Shown here piece after piece: positions 7,916-16,285 of a stretch of 54,439 nucleotides of DNA. Position numbers and translations under genes: made by a program. The notes under the pieces are model-generated. The model saw only the letters and a program-made list of their open reading frames with translations. It did not search any database and was not told where the DNA came from. The stretch comes from an uncultured Treponema sp. (GTDB lineage: Bacteria > Spirochaetota > Spirochaetia > Treponematales > Treponemataceae), in the NCBI GenBank assembly GCA_937915735.1, contig CALGGS010000129.1, positions 1-54,439 of the forward strand, read 5' to 3'. Positions within the stretch are counted from its first letter, which is position 1. Each line of letters begins with the position of its first letter.

Positions 7916-9079
7916 TCATCTTAAAAGAGACAGTGCCTCCCGTCTCCACCAGCGTTCCGTAAAGAGCGACGGCGTTTCAATGTTAGCTGTCTGCCCGATG
8001 TACGGCGTTATGACGGTTATCCCTTCCTTTTCTGCCGCAATCAAGAATCTTTCTACGCTGTCATCCCAACCGTGCCGTGAAAGAATAATCGCTCCCCAGT
8101 GAATTGGAAGCGCAATTTTTGCACCTAAAATTTTTACCGCTTCAAGCGATTGCTCCGGGAAGGAGTGAACGAGCGGCCATTGAACATCGTACTGGCCACA
8201 TTCCATCATCACAAAGTCAAAATCTCCGTACTTTTCGTGAATTTCCTTCCAATGCGAGTTGAAGCCTGAGTCTCCGCTTTCAAAAATCTGATGAAAGGAG
8301 TCCTTTAAGACCCAAGAACACCAAAGAGTCGCCATATTGTCGGTTAAGTGTCGTCCCGAAAAATGCTGGGCTGGCGTACAGGCAATTTTCAGGCCTTCGA
8401 CTTCAGTTTCTTCCCACCAAGCCATATTTGTAATTTTCTCTGATTTTACTCCCCATCTTTCAAGATGGTTTTCGACTCCGAGCGGAAGAACATATTTTTT
8501 GACTTTTTTGTCGATTGCCTTTATAAAATCATAATCCAGGTGGTCATAATGGTCGTGACTCAAAAGTAAAATGTCAATTTCAGGCATTTCTTCTGCTGTG
8601 ACCGGCCAATGGGAAAATCTTTTGCTGCCAACCCAACTGACCGGGGAAATAACCTCCGCAGAAACAGGATCAATCAGAATATTCAGACCGTGCATCTGCA
8701 GAAAAAGTGAAGAATGTCCGAACCAAGTCACACGGAATTCATCAACTGGAAGACGGGCGTTTTTGTCTTCCTGATTCATAAAATCCGGCATTTTTGCAGG
8801 AAATTCAAAATCTGGCCGGCTGTCCTTGTTTGAGAAGGTGAGCTGGTCTGGAGAAGGATTTTTATTCATCGACATAACGGAAAAATCTTCTTCGTTATGA
8901 AAATGCTTTCCGTCAAAATTTGAGGCCCTCTCGGCATAATTTTTCCGGTCTGAACGACTCGCTTTTCCGCCAAAAGGCTTCCATGTTTTTAAAAATACGA
9001 AGGCGAAAAGCGAGACAACTGCGACAAGGGCGACAAGTACGAGTCCGATAATTGCAAGAATGTGAAGAAATTTTCCCAT
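7916..9079 (-). CDS. Membrane-anchored metallo-beta-lactamase-fold hydrolase (NAPE-PLD/UlaG-like)
   Basis: A 387-residue protein from the ATG at 9079. Residues 5-30 form a membrane anchor, with the enzyme probably outside. The hydrolase part has VTWFGHSSLFLQM, LIDPV, LLLSHDHYDHLD (metal motif HDHYDH near residue 175), TPAQHFSGR, FESGDSGF and LPIHWGA, the set seen in the NAPE-PLD and UlaG branch of the fold. These bind two metal ions and cleave phosphoesters or lactones; the substrate is not known here. The frame stays open to a codon at 9133, but that extension would lie over a good promoter and has no signal-like content, so I chose 9079. It stands alone, divergent from rlpA. Confidence 0.85.
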   Translation of the reverse strand: MGKFLHILAIIGLVLVALVAVVSLFAFVFLKTWKPFGGKASRSDRKNYAERASNFDGKHFHNEEDFSVMSMNKNPSPDQLTFSNKDSRPDFEFPAKMPDFMNQEDKNARLPVDEFRVTWFGHSSLFLQMHGLNILIDPVSAEVISPVSWVGSKRFSHWPVTAEEMPEIDILLLSHDHYDHLDYDFIKAIDKKVKKYVLPLGVENHLERWGVKSEKITNMAWWEETEVEGLKIACTPAQHFSGRHLTDNMATLWCSWVLKDSFHQIFESGDSGFNSHWKEIHEKYGDFDFVMMECGQYDVQWPLVHSFPEQSLEAVKILGAKIALPIHWGAIILSRHGWDDSVERFLIAAEKEGITVITPYIGQTANIETPSLFTERWWRREALSLLR

Positions 9080-9085
9080 AGAGTA

Positions 9086-9115
9086 AATATAATGAAAAAA
9101 AAGAATGGTTGACAA
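9086..9115 (-). promoter_or_regulatory. Promoter of the metallo-hydrolase gene, leaderless spacing; -35 shared with plus strand
   Basis: Minus strand: TTGTCA (9115-9110), 18-bp spacer, TATATT (9091-9086), six bases, ATG at 9079. On the plus strand the same bases give TTGACA (9109-9114), so one short sequence may act as -35 for both directions. For rlpA the nearest -10-like hexamer is GATATT (9125-9130), six bases before its ATG. Confidence 0.55.
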
Positions 9116-9136
9116 GTTTTTGCCGATATTCATTGT

Positions 9137-9748
9137 ATGAAATTAAAAGCTATTTTTGTATTAATTTTTATCTCTCTGACATCGGCGTTGTTTTCGGAAG
9201 TTTTTAAATCGAATGTAGAAGCCTCGTATTATGCGGATAAATATCACGGGCGAAAAACTGCCAGCGGTGAAATCTTCAATATGTATGATATGACCTGTGC
9301 TCACAAAACTCTTCCGTTCGGAACTGTCCTTCGAATCACAAATCTTAAAAATAACAAGATTGTTGATGTCCGTGTAAATGACAGGGGCCCTTTCGTAAAA
9401 AATCGAGAAGTTGATGTTTCAAAAGCGGCCGCTCAAAAACTCGGAATGATTGGAAGCGGGACAGCTCGTGTAAAAATCGAGATTTTAAATTCTGCCCTGG
9501 CAAAAACGAAATCATCTGTAAAGGCTGCTTTTTGGGATGTTCAGGTCGGCTCTTTTTCAAGTCACGAAAATGCGAACAATCTGGCACAGAATCTTCTGAA
9601 AAAAGGCTTTGAAAATGTATATTTCCAGAAGACAAGCACTGTCACCAGAGTCGTAATCAAAAAAATTCCGAATTCAAAGCTTGAACTGACGGAATCAAAA
9701 CTCCGCGAAAACGGCTACAAGGATTTTATCGTAAAGAAAAACAGCTAA
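9137..9748 (+). CDS. rlpA: RlpA-like septal ring lytic transglycosylase with SPOR domain
   Basis: A 203-residue exported protein. Residues 1-20 are a signal peptide. Residues about 28-115 form the double-psi beta-barrel of RlpA (ASYYADKYHGRKTASGE, AHKTLPFGTVLRI, VRVNDRGPF, EVDVSKAAAQKLG), which cuts glycan strands lacking stem peptides. Residues about 130-200 form a SPOR repeat (WDVQVGSFSSHENANNLA), which binds such denuded glycan at the division site. No ribosome site is visible; a GATATT hexamer ends six bases before the ATG. It converges with the GerMN gene and overlaps it by four bases, so both stop codons lie in CTAA. Confidence 0.93.
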   Translation: MKLKAIFVLIFISLTSALFSEVFKSNVEASYYADKYHGRKTASGEIFNMYDMTCAHKTLPFGTVLRITNLKNNKIVDVRVNDRGPFVKNREVDVSKAAAQKLGMIGSGTARVKIEILNSALAKTKSSVKAAFWDVQVGSFSSHENANNLAQNLLKKGFENVYFQKTSTVTRVVIKKIPNSKLELTESKLRENGYKDFIVKKNS

Positions 9749-10749
9749 AAATTATTTCTGGTCAGGGGGCTTCCAATCCAAACGCCCTCTGTCAGATAAT
9801 CGCGTTTCTGCCCTTCTATTAAAATCTGAACGCCCTTCACCGTGCTGAAATTCGTCGCCGTGTATACGACCTGCATTAGCTGAGCCAAAGAGCCTTCCGC
9901 TCCAAACTGATTGAACTGGAATTCCTCGCTGAAATTAAGAATCGCAATTCCATTTTTTACGCTTGCGCTCAAAAGCCGGGTCCCTTCAGGGATAAGCGTT
10001 CTGCATCCAGTTTTTTCTTCGTTTGAAGAAGGACCTGCCAGAAGCATTTTTAATGCGTCTCCCATTGGAGAATCCTTTTCGACAGTTCGTGTGACTTCTT
10101 TTCGCACAACAGGCCCGTCACTGTCAATCGCAACGAAACAGACTTTTGTCTTCATCGTGTTCTGTGGAACTGAAACAGTTTTGTCATTCTTTGGGGCTGT
10201 GACAACCGAAGAAGCAGTTTTGTTAACCTGTGAGCTTGAAGGGGATTTTGTCACCTGTGAAGTTGAAGTGCTTTTTTCATTCTGAGAAAGTGATGCACTT
10301 TTGTCATTCTGCGAACTGGAAACACTTTTGTCATTCTGCGGACTGGAAACGGCTTTGTTTGTTTGAGAATTTGCAGTAGTTTTCTCACTCTGAGAAAGTG
10401 CAGGGCTTTTGTTATTTTTGTCATTTTGAGGGAGAGAATCGATTGAAGAATCCCTCACATTTTCTGGCTTAGACACAGCCTCGGTTTTTCGAAGATTCTT
10501 CGTCACGTCAATTATGATTTCTTCTGAGCCTTCAGATTTTTTTGAATTATTTGAGTCACTTTTGTTTTCAAAAATATCTTTACCGATTTTCTTTTCGATT
10601 AGAGCCGTAGCCCCGGATTTATCAAAATTCTCTTTTATTTCTTCCTGCTTAACCAAAAAAACAATAAGAATTATCAAAAAAAGCAAAATCCAAATCGCAA
10701 TTCCAAGACCGGTCTTCTTTTTTTTCTTTCCCTTTTCCTTTTCACTCAT
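9745..10749 (-). CDS. GerMN domain protein with 9-residue tandem repeats
   Basis: Residue 1 is set at the ATG at 10749; an in-frame ATG at 10773 is possible but lies upstream of a -10-like GATAAT. The 334-residue protein has a basic start (KGKKKKK), one membrane helix at 14-33, a charged stem, then from about residue 118 to 190 a tandem repeat of nine residues of the form SQNDKSxSS. Residues about 205-320 are a GerMN domain (PMGDALKMLLAGP, LIPEGTRLLSASVKNGIAILNFSE split by variable bases), known from spore proteins but also in non-sporulating bacteria, where it is thought to bind ligands at the cell surface. It converges on rlpA, another wall protein. Confidence 0.82.
   Translation of the reverse strand: MSEKEKGKKKKKTGLGIAIWILLFLIILIVFLVKQEEIKENFDKSGATALIEKKIGKDIFENKSDSNNSKKSEGSEEIIIDVTKNLRKTEAVSKPENVRDSSIDSLPQNDKNNKSPALSQSEKTTANSQTNKAVSSPQNDKSVSSSQNDKSASLSQNEKSTSTSQVTKSPSSSQVNKTASSVVTAPKNDKTVSVPQNTMKTKVCFVAIDSDGPVVRKEVTRTVEKDSPMGDALKMLLAGPSSNEEKTGCRTLIPEGTRLLSASVKNGIAILNFSEEFQFNQFGAEGSLAQLMQVVYTATNFSTVKGVQILIEGQKRDYLTEGVWIGSPLTRNNF
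10160..10440 (-). repeat. 27-bp tandem repeat array in the GerMN stalk
   Basis: About eight imperfect copies of a 27-bp unit encode SQxxKxxxS nonapeptides (SQSEKTTAN, SQTNKAVSS, PQNDKSVSS, SQNDKSASL, SQNEKSTST and so on). The array can gain or lose units in frame and forms a low-complexity stalk between the membrane helix and the GerMN domain. Confidence 0.85.
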
Positions 10750-10755
10750 ACTTTT

Positions 10756-10761
10756 ATTATC
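10756..10761 (-). promoter_or_regulatory. -10 hexamer of the GerMN gene, leaderless spacing
   Basis: Minus strand GATAAT (10761-10756) is followed by six bases and the ATG at 10749. A matching -35 is not clear. It supports the downstream start over the ATG at 10773. Confidence 0.4.
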
Positions 10762-10816
10762 GGCAGAAAACATATTTTCGCTGACTTTTTTGTGACTTTC
10801 CGATATTCTCTTACCT

Positions 10817-11923
10817 ATGGCCCTTATTGAGAGTGAAGAATTTTTGACGAAGCAGATTATTACTTATCTTGGAAACAAACGAAGTCTCTTAGGAAAAATC
10901 GAAAATGAAGTTTTAAAAATCTCTTCACGGCTCAACAAAGAGAAGCTTGTCTCGGCGGACATTTTTTCAGGCTCCGGGGTTGTCGCGCGTATGTTAAAAG
11001 GACATTCTTCAAAAATCATAACGAACGACCTTGAAAATTATTCTTATCTCATAAACAGCTGCTATCTTACGAACAAAAAGGACTTTCCAAAAGAAGAATA
11101 CGAAAAGCTTAAAAATCAAATCGAAGGGCTTTGCCAAAAAGAAAAAATCCCGGGAATTATAACTCAGAATTATGCTCCAAAGGATGACAAAAATATCCAG
11201 AAGGGCGAGAGGGTTTTTTACACGCACGAAAACGCTCTTCTAATCGACACTTACCGACTGCTGATTGACCAAGTAGTCACAAAAGAAGAGCTTAAAAAGT
11301 TTTTCTTAGCGCCTCTGATTTACGAGGCTTCCGTTCATGTGAACACGAGCGGAGTTTTTAAAGGCTTTTACAAGGACAAAAATACTGGAATCGGCTGTTT
11401 CGGGGCCGCCGGAGGGGACGCTCTTCTTAGGATTTTAGGGAAAATCGAGCTAAAAGAGCCAGTTTTCAGTAATTTTGACTCAGAAGTTGAGCTTTATCAA
11501 AAGGATGCCGTCGAACTTTCAAAGGAACTCAAAAATCTCGACATAGCTTACCTTGACCCGCCATACAATCAGCATCCTTATGGCTCAAATTACTTTATGC
11601 TCAACTTGATTTTAAAAAACCGCCTTGATGTCGAAATAAGCGAGGTTAGCGGAATTACGCAAGATTGGAATCATTCTGTCTTTAATCAGACAAGAAAGGC
11701 TCTGAGTTCAATGGAAGAGATAATCAAAAATCTGGACACAAAATATGCCGTTATTTCCTACAACTCCGAGGGCTTTATAAGCTTTGAAGAAATGAGCGAA
11801 ATGCTCAAAAAATACGGAAAGCTTGAAACCGTGGAAATCACTTACAATGCTTTCAGGGGAAGCCGGAATCTGAAAAACCGGGATATTCATGTGTCGGAAT
11901 ATCTTTTTGTTTTGGAGAAATAG
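10817..11923 (+). CDS. Orphan D12-class N6-adenine DNA methyltransferase
   Basis: A 368-residue enzyme. Residues 13-25 (QIITYLGNKRSLL) match the N-terminal motif X of D12 methylases, DIFSGSG at 48-54 is the S-adenosylmethionine site, and LDPPYNQHPYGSNYF near 245-259 is the catalytic motif IV (DPPY). It would methylate adenine in a specific DNA site. No restriction endonuclease or specificity gene is beside it, so it is an orphan: regulatory, protective or a remnant of a system. The start at 10817 is the only ATG that keeps the N-terminal motif, though no ribosome site is seen. Both neighbours are unrelated, and it could have been acquired by transfer. Confidence 0.88.
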   Translation: MALIESEEFLTKQIITYLGNKRSLLGKIENEVLKISSRLNKEKLVSADIFSGSGVVARMLKGHSSKIITNDLENYSYLINSCYLTNKKDFPKEEYEKLKNQIEGLCQKEKIPGIITQNYAPKDDKNIQKGERVFYTHENALLIDTYRLLIDQVVTKEELKKFFLAPLIYEASVHVNTSGVFKGFYKDKNTGIGCFGAAGGDALLRILGKIELKEPVFSNFDSEVELYQKDAVELSKELKNLDIAYLDPPYNQHPYGSNYFMLNLILKNRLDVEISEVSGITQDWNHSVFNQTRKALSSMEEIIKNLDTKYAVISYNSEGFISFEEMSEMLKKYGKLETVEITYNAFRGSRNLKNRDIHVSEYLFVLEK

Positions 11924-11962
11924 ATTTCTCGACAAGGCTTGACTTTCAATCTTAAAATTTTC

Positions 11963-11991
11963 TTGTGAATTCTTATGTTTCTCCCTATAAT
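11963..11991 (+). promoter_or_regulatory. Promoter of the adenylate cyclase gene, leaderless spacing
   Basis: TTGTGA (11963-11968), 17-bp spacer, TATAAT (11986-11991), six bases, then ATG at 11998. This is the cleanest leaderless-type promoter in the window, with a consensus -10 and no ribosome site. Confidence 0.7.
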
Positions 11992-11997
11992 AATAGT

Positions 11998-14900
11998 ATG
12001 AAAAAAAGATTTTATTTTCTTTTATTTTTATTTTCCTTGCTGACAACACAATTTATTTTTTCTCAAACTAGCTTTCTTGACAATTATGTTTATCAGACTT
12101 GGAATTCATTCGGTGGTTTAACAGGAACTACCGCAAACGACATAGTTCAGACTTCTGACGGATATTTGAACATCGGAACTTATGAAGGTCTGGTGCGCTT
12201 TGACGGCGTTGAATTTACCACAATCAGACGAAGCCGCTTAAACAATTACAAATTTTCTTCTGTCCGAAACATTCTTGAAGATTCCAACGGATATGTCTGG
12301 CTTGGCTCAAATGACGAGGGCGTTCACAAAATTGACCCAAGGGACGGTTCGAGCAAAGCTTACACCACTCAGAACGGACTTCCCAACAACTCAGTCCGTG
12401 CGATTTGTGAGGATAAGGCCGGCAACATCTGGATTGGAACTGCCGCGGGCGTTGTTTACCTTACCCCGAAAGGTCACTTGATTACGCCTCAGTTTCAGGC
12501 GGGAACCGTTTCAAAGGGAATCATCGCCATATCTTTGTTCTGCGACACGGCGGGCAGAGTCTGGCTTATCACTTCAAACGAAAACGGACTTTTTCTTTAT
12601 TCAGACGGAATTTTCCACACAATACCACAAATTGACGAGGAATTCGGAAGCTATTTCGCATCTTCTATGATTCAGGATTTAAACGGAAATTTCTGGATTA
12701 GCCTTGCAGAAAACGGCATTGTCCGAATCAGGAACGGTGAGCTGACAAAAGTCAAAACAAACACAATTATCGACCATTCTTCAACTTGGTCAATGTTCAT
12801 TTTGCCGGACGGAAGAATGATTTTCGGAACTGAACGCGGCGTAGTTTCTTACCAAAACGGCGAATTTACAGAAGCCAAAGGAAAGGAGCTTTCAAATGCA
12901 AAAGTCAATAAGATTATCCGTGACCGCGAGGGAAACATTTGGCTTGCGACTGACAGAAACGGAATCGGAAAACTCACTCACGGAAAATTTTCTGTCACGA
13001 AACTGGGACTTGCCGTAAATTCAATCGCCGAGGATGATGTTGGCAGAATCTGGATTGGAACTGACAAGGGCGTTCGCTGCTATGTCGGTGAAAAGGAAGT
13101 TAAAAATAAGCTCACTGAATTTTCTAAGCCATACAGAATCCGTCATGTGGGAAAAACTTCGACTGGCGAAATCTTGGTTTCTTGCTACACAGAGCCAGCT
13201 CAGCTTCTTTACAATCCAAAAACTGGCTCTATAAAAAGCTGGACGAGCGATGACGGTCTGGCTGGAAATAAAGTCCGGCTTGCAGTTGAGATAAACCCTG
13301 GCGAATATTATGTCGGAACCACGACAGGCTTAAGCATTATCCATGCTGACGGAACGATTAAAAATTATAAGCAGATTGACGGTCTTGAAAACGAATATGT
13401 TATGTGGATTATGAAAGATTACAACGACATCATCTGGATTGGAACGGACGGTGGCGGTATCTATCTTATGAAAAACGAGGCGATTATCGCTCACATTACT
13501 TCAGAAGACGGATTAATCGGAAATGTAATCTTTAAAATCACGCAGGACAAGGACGGAGCCTACTGGGTCTGTACAGGAAGCGGAATCAGTTACATAAAGC
13601 CATTTGATTCGGCTCATGCAATTCCAAGCGAATATTACAACATAAATTCGGAGAACGGAATCGGAACGGACTCTGTTTTTCAGATTTTCCCGGACACTGC
13701 AGACAATATGTGGATTACGAGCAACTACGGAATTGCTTCGGTTGAGGTAAAAGACCTTCTTGAATCTGCTCAGACTGGTGCGCGAGTTACAACACTGCAG
13801 TACTACACTAAAAACGACGGCCTTGACTCAGACGGAATGACATCCACGGCACTGAGCATTTGCGATAAGCACGGTTGTCTCTGGTTTACGATGGTTGACG
13901 GTTTTGCTGTCTACGACCCGATTAAAGTTCGCGAAAATCCCGTTATGCCCCTCGTTCATATCGAAGGAGTTTTTGTTGACAATGTGGAGCTTCCAAAAAA
14001 TTCAAAGGAATTTATCTTAAAGCCTGGAACAAAGCGAGTTGACATTAAATTTACGGGGCTTAGCTTTGACGCTCCGGAACGCATTCAGTTTCAGCATCAG
14101 CTCACAAACTTTGAAGATTCCTTCTCGTCTCCAAATCCAGGCAGGATGGTTTCGTACACGAATATCAGCCCTGGAAAACACACATTTTTGGTTATGGCGA
14201 TAAACGGCGAGGGAATTCCTTCTGAGGAAGCGGAAGCCCGTCTTTTTGTTCAAAAACCCTATTTCTATCAGATGCCGCTTTTCTGGATAATCGCAGCAAT
14301 CATTTTTGTTACTACGATTTTGATAATTTTCTATCTTAAACAGAGGGCAATTTACAAGGAAAATCTTCGCCTTGAAGGAATGGTAAAAGAGAGAACACGG
14401 GAGCTTGCTGCCGAAAAAGATAAATCAGACCAGCTTTTGCGAGCGATTTTGCCGGATAAAATAGCGGATGAACTGAAAGACGAGGTTCATTCAATCGCTC
14501 AAAGCTTTAATGATGTAACACTTTTGTTTTCGGACATCGTAAGCTTTACGAAGGTTTCTAGCAATCACACGGCTGACGAAATCGTTTCGGCACTAAACGA
14601 CCTTTTCACGAAATTTGACCTGCGGGCAAAGGAAATGGGAGTCGAAAAGATTAAGACTGTCGGAGATGCTTATATGGCAGCCTGTGGTATTCCAGAGCCG
14701 AACGAAAATCATGCGCGAGTTATGGTTGAGTTTGCAAAGGGAATGTACAAGGATTTAGAGGACTACAACAAGACGGCAAAAATTCAGTTTAATATGCGAA
14801 TCGGTTTGAACTGTGGACCTGTTACGGCGGGTGTTATCGGAAAGACAAAATTCGTATATGATGTTTGGGGTAACACTGTAAATGTCGCAAGCCGAATGGA

Positions 14901-15042
14901 AACCGCCTGTAATCCCGGTGAAATCCGAGTAAGCCAGGCAATGTTCGACCATTTAAAAGACAGTGATATTGCCTTTACCGAGCCAATCGAATGTGAAATC
15001 AAAGGCAAAGGTCAAATGGTCACATACGAAGTGGTTAAATAA
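11998..15042 (+). CDS. Sensor adenylate cyclase: beta-propeller, Y_Y_Y, TM, class III cyclase
   Basis: A 1014-residue membrane receptor. Residues 1-22 are a signal peptide. Up to about residue 640 the chain is built from two-component-regulator propeller repeats (xDxxGxxWIGT, such as EDKAGNIWIGT), giving outside-facing propellers. A Y_Y_Y-type beta domain follows, then a membrane helix at about 758-780 and a short coiled coil. The C-terminus is a class III nucleotide cyclase: metal Asp in LLFSDIVSF (about 844-850) and in VGDAYMA (about 889), Lys in EKIKTVGD and Asp in YDVWGNTVNVASRME, the Lys/Asp pair that reads adenine. It should make cAMP on sensing a ligand. The urtA-like gene starts 18 bp downstream. 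Confidence 0.93.
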   Translation: MKKRFYFLLFLFSLLTTQFIFSQTSFLDNYVYQTWNSFGGLTGTTANDIVQTSDGYLNIGTYEGLVRFDGVEFTTIRRSRLNNYKFSSVRNILEDSNGYVWLGSNDEGVHKIDPRDGSSKAYTTQNGLPNNSVRAICEDKAGNIWIGTAAGVVYLTPKGHLITPQFQAGTVSKGIIAISLFCDTAGRVWLITSNENGLFLYSDGIFHTIPQIDEEFGSYFASSMIQDLNGNFWISLAENGIVRIRNGELTKVKTNTIIDHSSTWSMFILPDGRMIFGTERGVVSYQNGEFTEAKGKELSNAKVNKIIRDREGNIWLATDRNGIGKLTHGKFSVTKLGLAVNSIAEDDVGRIWIGTDKGVRCYVGEKEVKNKLTEFSKPYRIRHVGKTSTGEILVSCYTEPAQLLYNPKTGSIKSWTSDDGLAGNKVRLAVEINPGEYYVGTTTGLSIIHADGTIKNYKQIDGLENEYVMWIMKDYNDIIWIGTDGGGIYLMKNEAIIAHITSEDGLIGNVIFKITQDKDGAYWVCTGSGISYIKPFDSAHAIPSEYYNINSENGIGTDSVFQIFPDTADNMWITSNYGIASVEVKDLLESAQTGARVTTLQYYTKNDGLDSDGMTSTALSICDKHGCLWFTMVDGFAVYDPIKVRENPVMPLVHIEGVFVDNVELPKNSKEFILKPGTKRVDIKFTGLSFDAPERIQFQHQLTNFEDSFSSPNPGRMVSYTNISPGKHTFLVMAINGEGIPSEEAEARLFVQKPYFYQMPLFWIIAAIIFVTTILIIFYLKQRAIYKENLRLEGMVKERTRELAAEKDKSDQLLRAILPDKIADELKDEVHSIAQSFNDVTLLFSDIVSFTKVSSNHTADEIVSALNDLFTKFDLRAKEMGVEKIKTVGDAYMAACGIPEPNENHARVMVEFAKGMYKDLEDYNKTAKIQFNMRIGLNCGPVTAGVIGKTKFVYDVWGNTVNVASRMETACNPGEIRVSQAMFDHLKDSDIAFTEPIECEIKGKGQMVTYEVVK

Positions 15043-15060
15043 CAAATTATGGAGACAAAT

Positions 15061-16245
15061 ATGAAAAAATTTAAATTTGCAATTTTCGCGCTTTTCGGGG
15101 CGATTTTGCTTTTTGCCTGCAATGAAAAAAAAGCCGAAACCGTAAAAGTCGGGCTTTTGCACTCGCTTTCTGGTACTATGAGCATCAGCGAAACGGCTGT
15201 TCGGGACGCAGAATTGCTCGCTATTTCAGAAATCAATGCGGCGGGCGGTGTTCTTGGGAAGCAAATCGAAGCCGTACAAAAGGACGGAGCGAGTGACCCT
15301 CAGATTTTTGCTGACGAAGCCAGAAAATTACTTTCTGATGACAAGGTTGCGACTGTTTTTGGTTGCTGGACGAGTGCTTCAAGAAAGGCAGTAAAACCTG
15401 TTTTTGAGGAGCTTTACGGACTTTTGTGGTACCCGGTTCAGTACGAAGGAATGGAGGCCAGCCCGAACATTATGTATATGGGCGCAAGTCCAAATCAGCA
15501 GATTGTTCCGGCAGTTGATTACTGTGCGGAAAATTTTGGAAAAAAGATGTTCCTTGTTGGAAGTGACTATGTTTTCCCACGAACGGCAAACAAAATCATT
15601 AAGGCTCAGCTTGCTCAGCTCGACGGAGAATGTCTCGGTGAAGAATATGTGGCAATGGGAGAAGGAAATTTTACTGCAATCATTCAGGAAATTCTGGAAA
15701 CACGGCCAAATGTAATTCTCAACACTTTGAACGGTGATTCAAATGTCGCTTTCTTTGCGGCTCTTGCTAAGGCAGGAATTCGTTCTGACACAATTCCTGT
15801 TATGAGCTTTTCAATCGCAGAAGAAGAAGTTGCAAAGATGGATTTGGATAATCTTACAGGACATTTGGTTTCATGGAATTATTACGAGACAACCCAGACA
15901 CCACGCAACGAAAAATTCGTTTCAGATTATAAATCAACTTATGGTGAAGACCGTCTTACAGGCGACCCAATCGAAGCCGCATACATCGCAGTTTATATGT
16001 GGGCGGCCGCTTGCGAAAAGGCAGGAAGCTTTGATGTTGAGGCAGTTCGAGTCGCAGCAAAAGGACTTTCGTTCACCGCGCCTGAAGGAGTTGTCACAAT
16101 CGACGACGGAAATCAGCACCTTTACAAGCAAGTTCGTATTGGAAAAATTAACAACAAAGGCTTAATTGACGAGGTTTGGTCAACTCCAAGCGCCATAAAG
16201 CCTGACCCATATTTGAGTACATATCCTTGGGCACGAGGACTATAA
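15061..16245 (+). CDS. urtA: UrtA-like periplasmic binding lipoprotein (urea/amide type)
   Basis: A 394-residue lipoprotein (Cys20 in LLFAC). The mature part is a type I periplasmic binding fold with text close to urea-binding UrtA: KVGLLHSLSGTMSISE, VFGCWTSASRKAVKPV, LWYPVQYEGMEASPN, MYMGASPNQQIVPAVDY. The start is the ATG at 15061; the ATG at 15049 overlaps the GGAG ribosome site. No permease or ATPase gene follows, unlike a urt operon. It lies 18 bp after the sensor cyclase, so it may feed that receptor or work with transporter parts encoded elsewhere. The ligand is inferred from family resemblance only. Confidence 0.85.
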   Translation: MKKFKFAIFALFGAILLFACNEKKAETVKVGLLHSLSGTMSISETAVRDAELLAISEINAAGGVLGKQIEAVQKDGASDPQIFADEARKLLSDDKVATVFGCWTSASRKAVKPVFEELYGLLWYPVQYEGMEASPNIMYMGASPNQQIVPAVDYCAENFGKKMFLVGSDYVFPRTANKIIKAQLAQLDGECLGEEYVAMGEGNFTAIIQEILETRPNVILNTLNGDSNVAFFAALAKAGIRSDTIPVMSFSIAEEEVAKMDLDNLTGHLVSWNYYETTQTPRNEKFVSDYKSTYGEDRLTGDPIEAAYIAVYMWAAACEKAGSFDVEAVRVAAKGLSFTAPEGVVTIDDGNQHLYKQVRIGKINNKGLIDEVWSTPSAIKPDPYLSTYPWARGL

Positions 16246-16285
16246 TCAATTAAAAATACCTGTCAAAGTATGGAGATAAATTTTT

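Noticed and set aside
10160..10440. TTTTGTCATTCTG motifs in the GerMN gene as copies of the dispersed element
   Set aside because: They recur at exact 27-bp steps with a coding period and lack the ATCT end, so a tandem coding repeat explains them.
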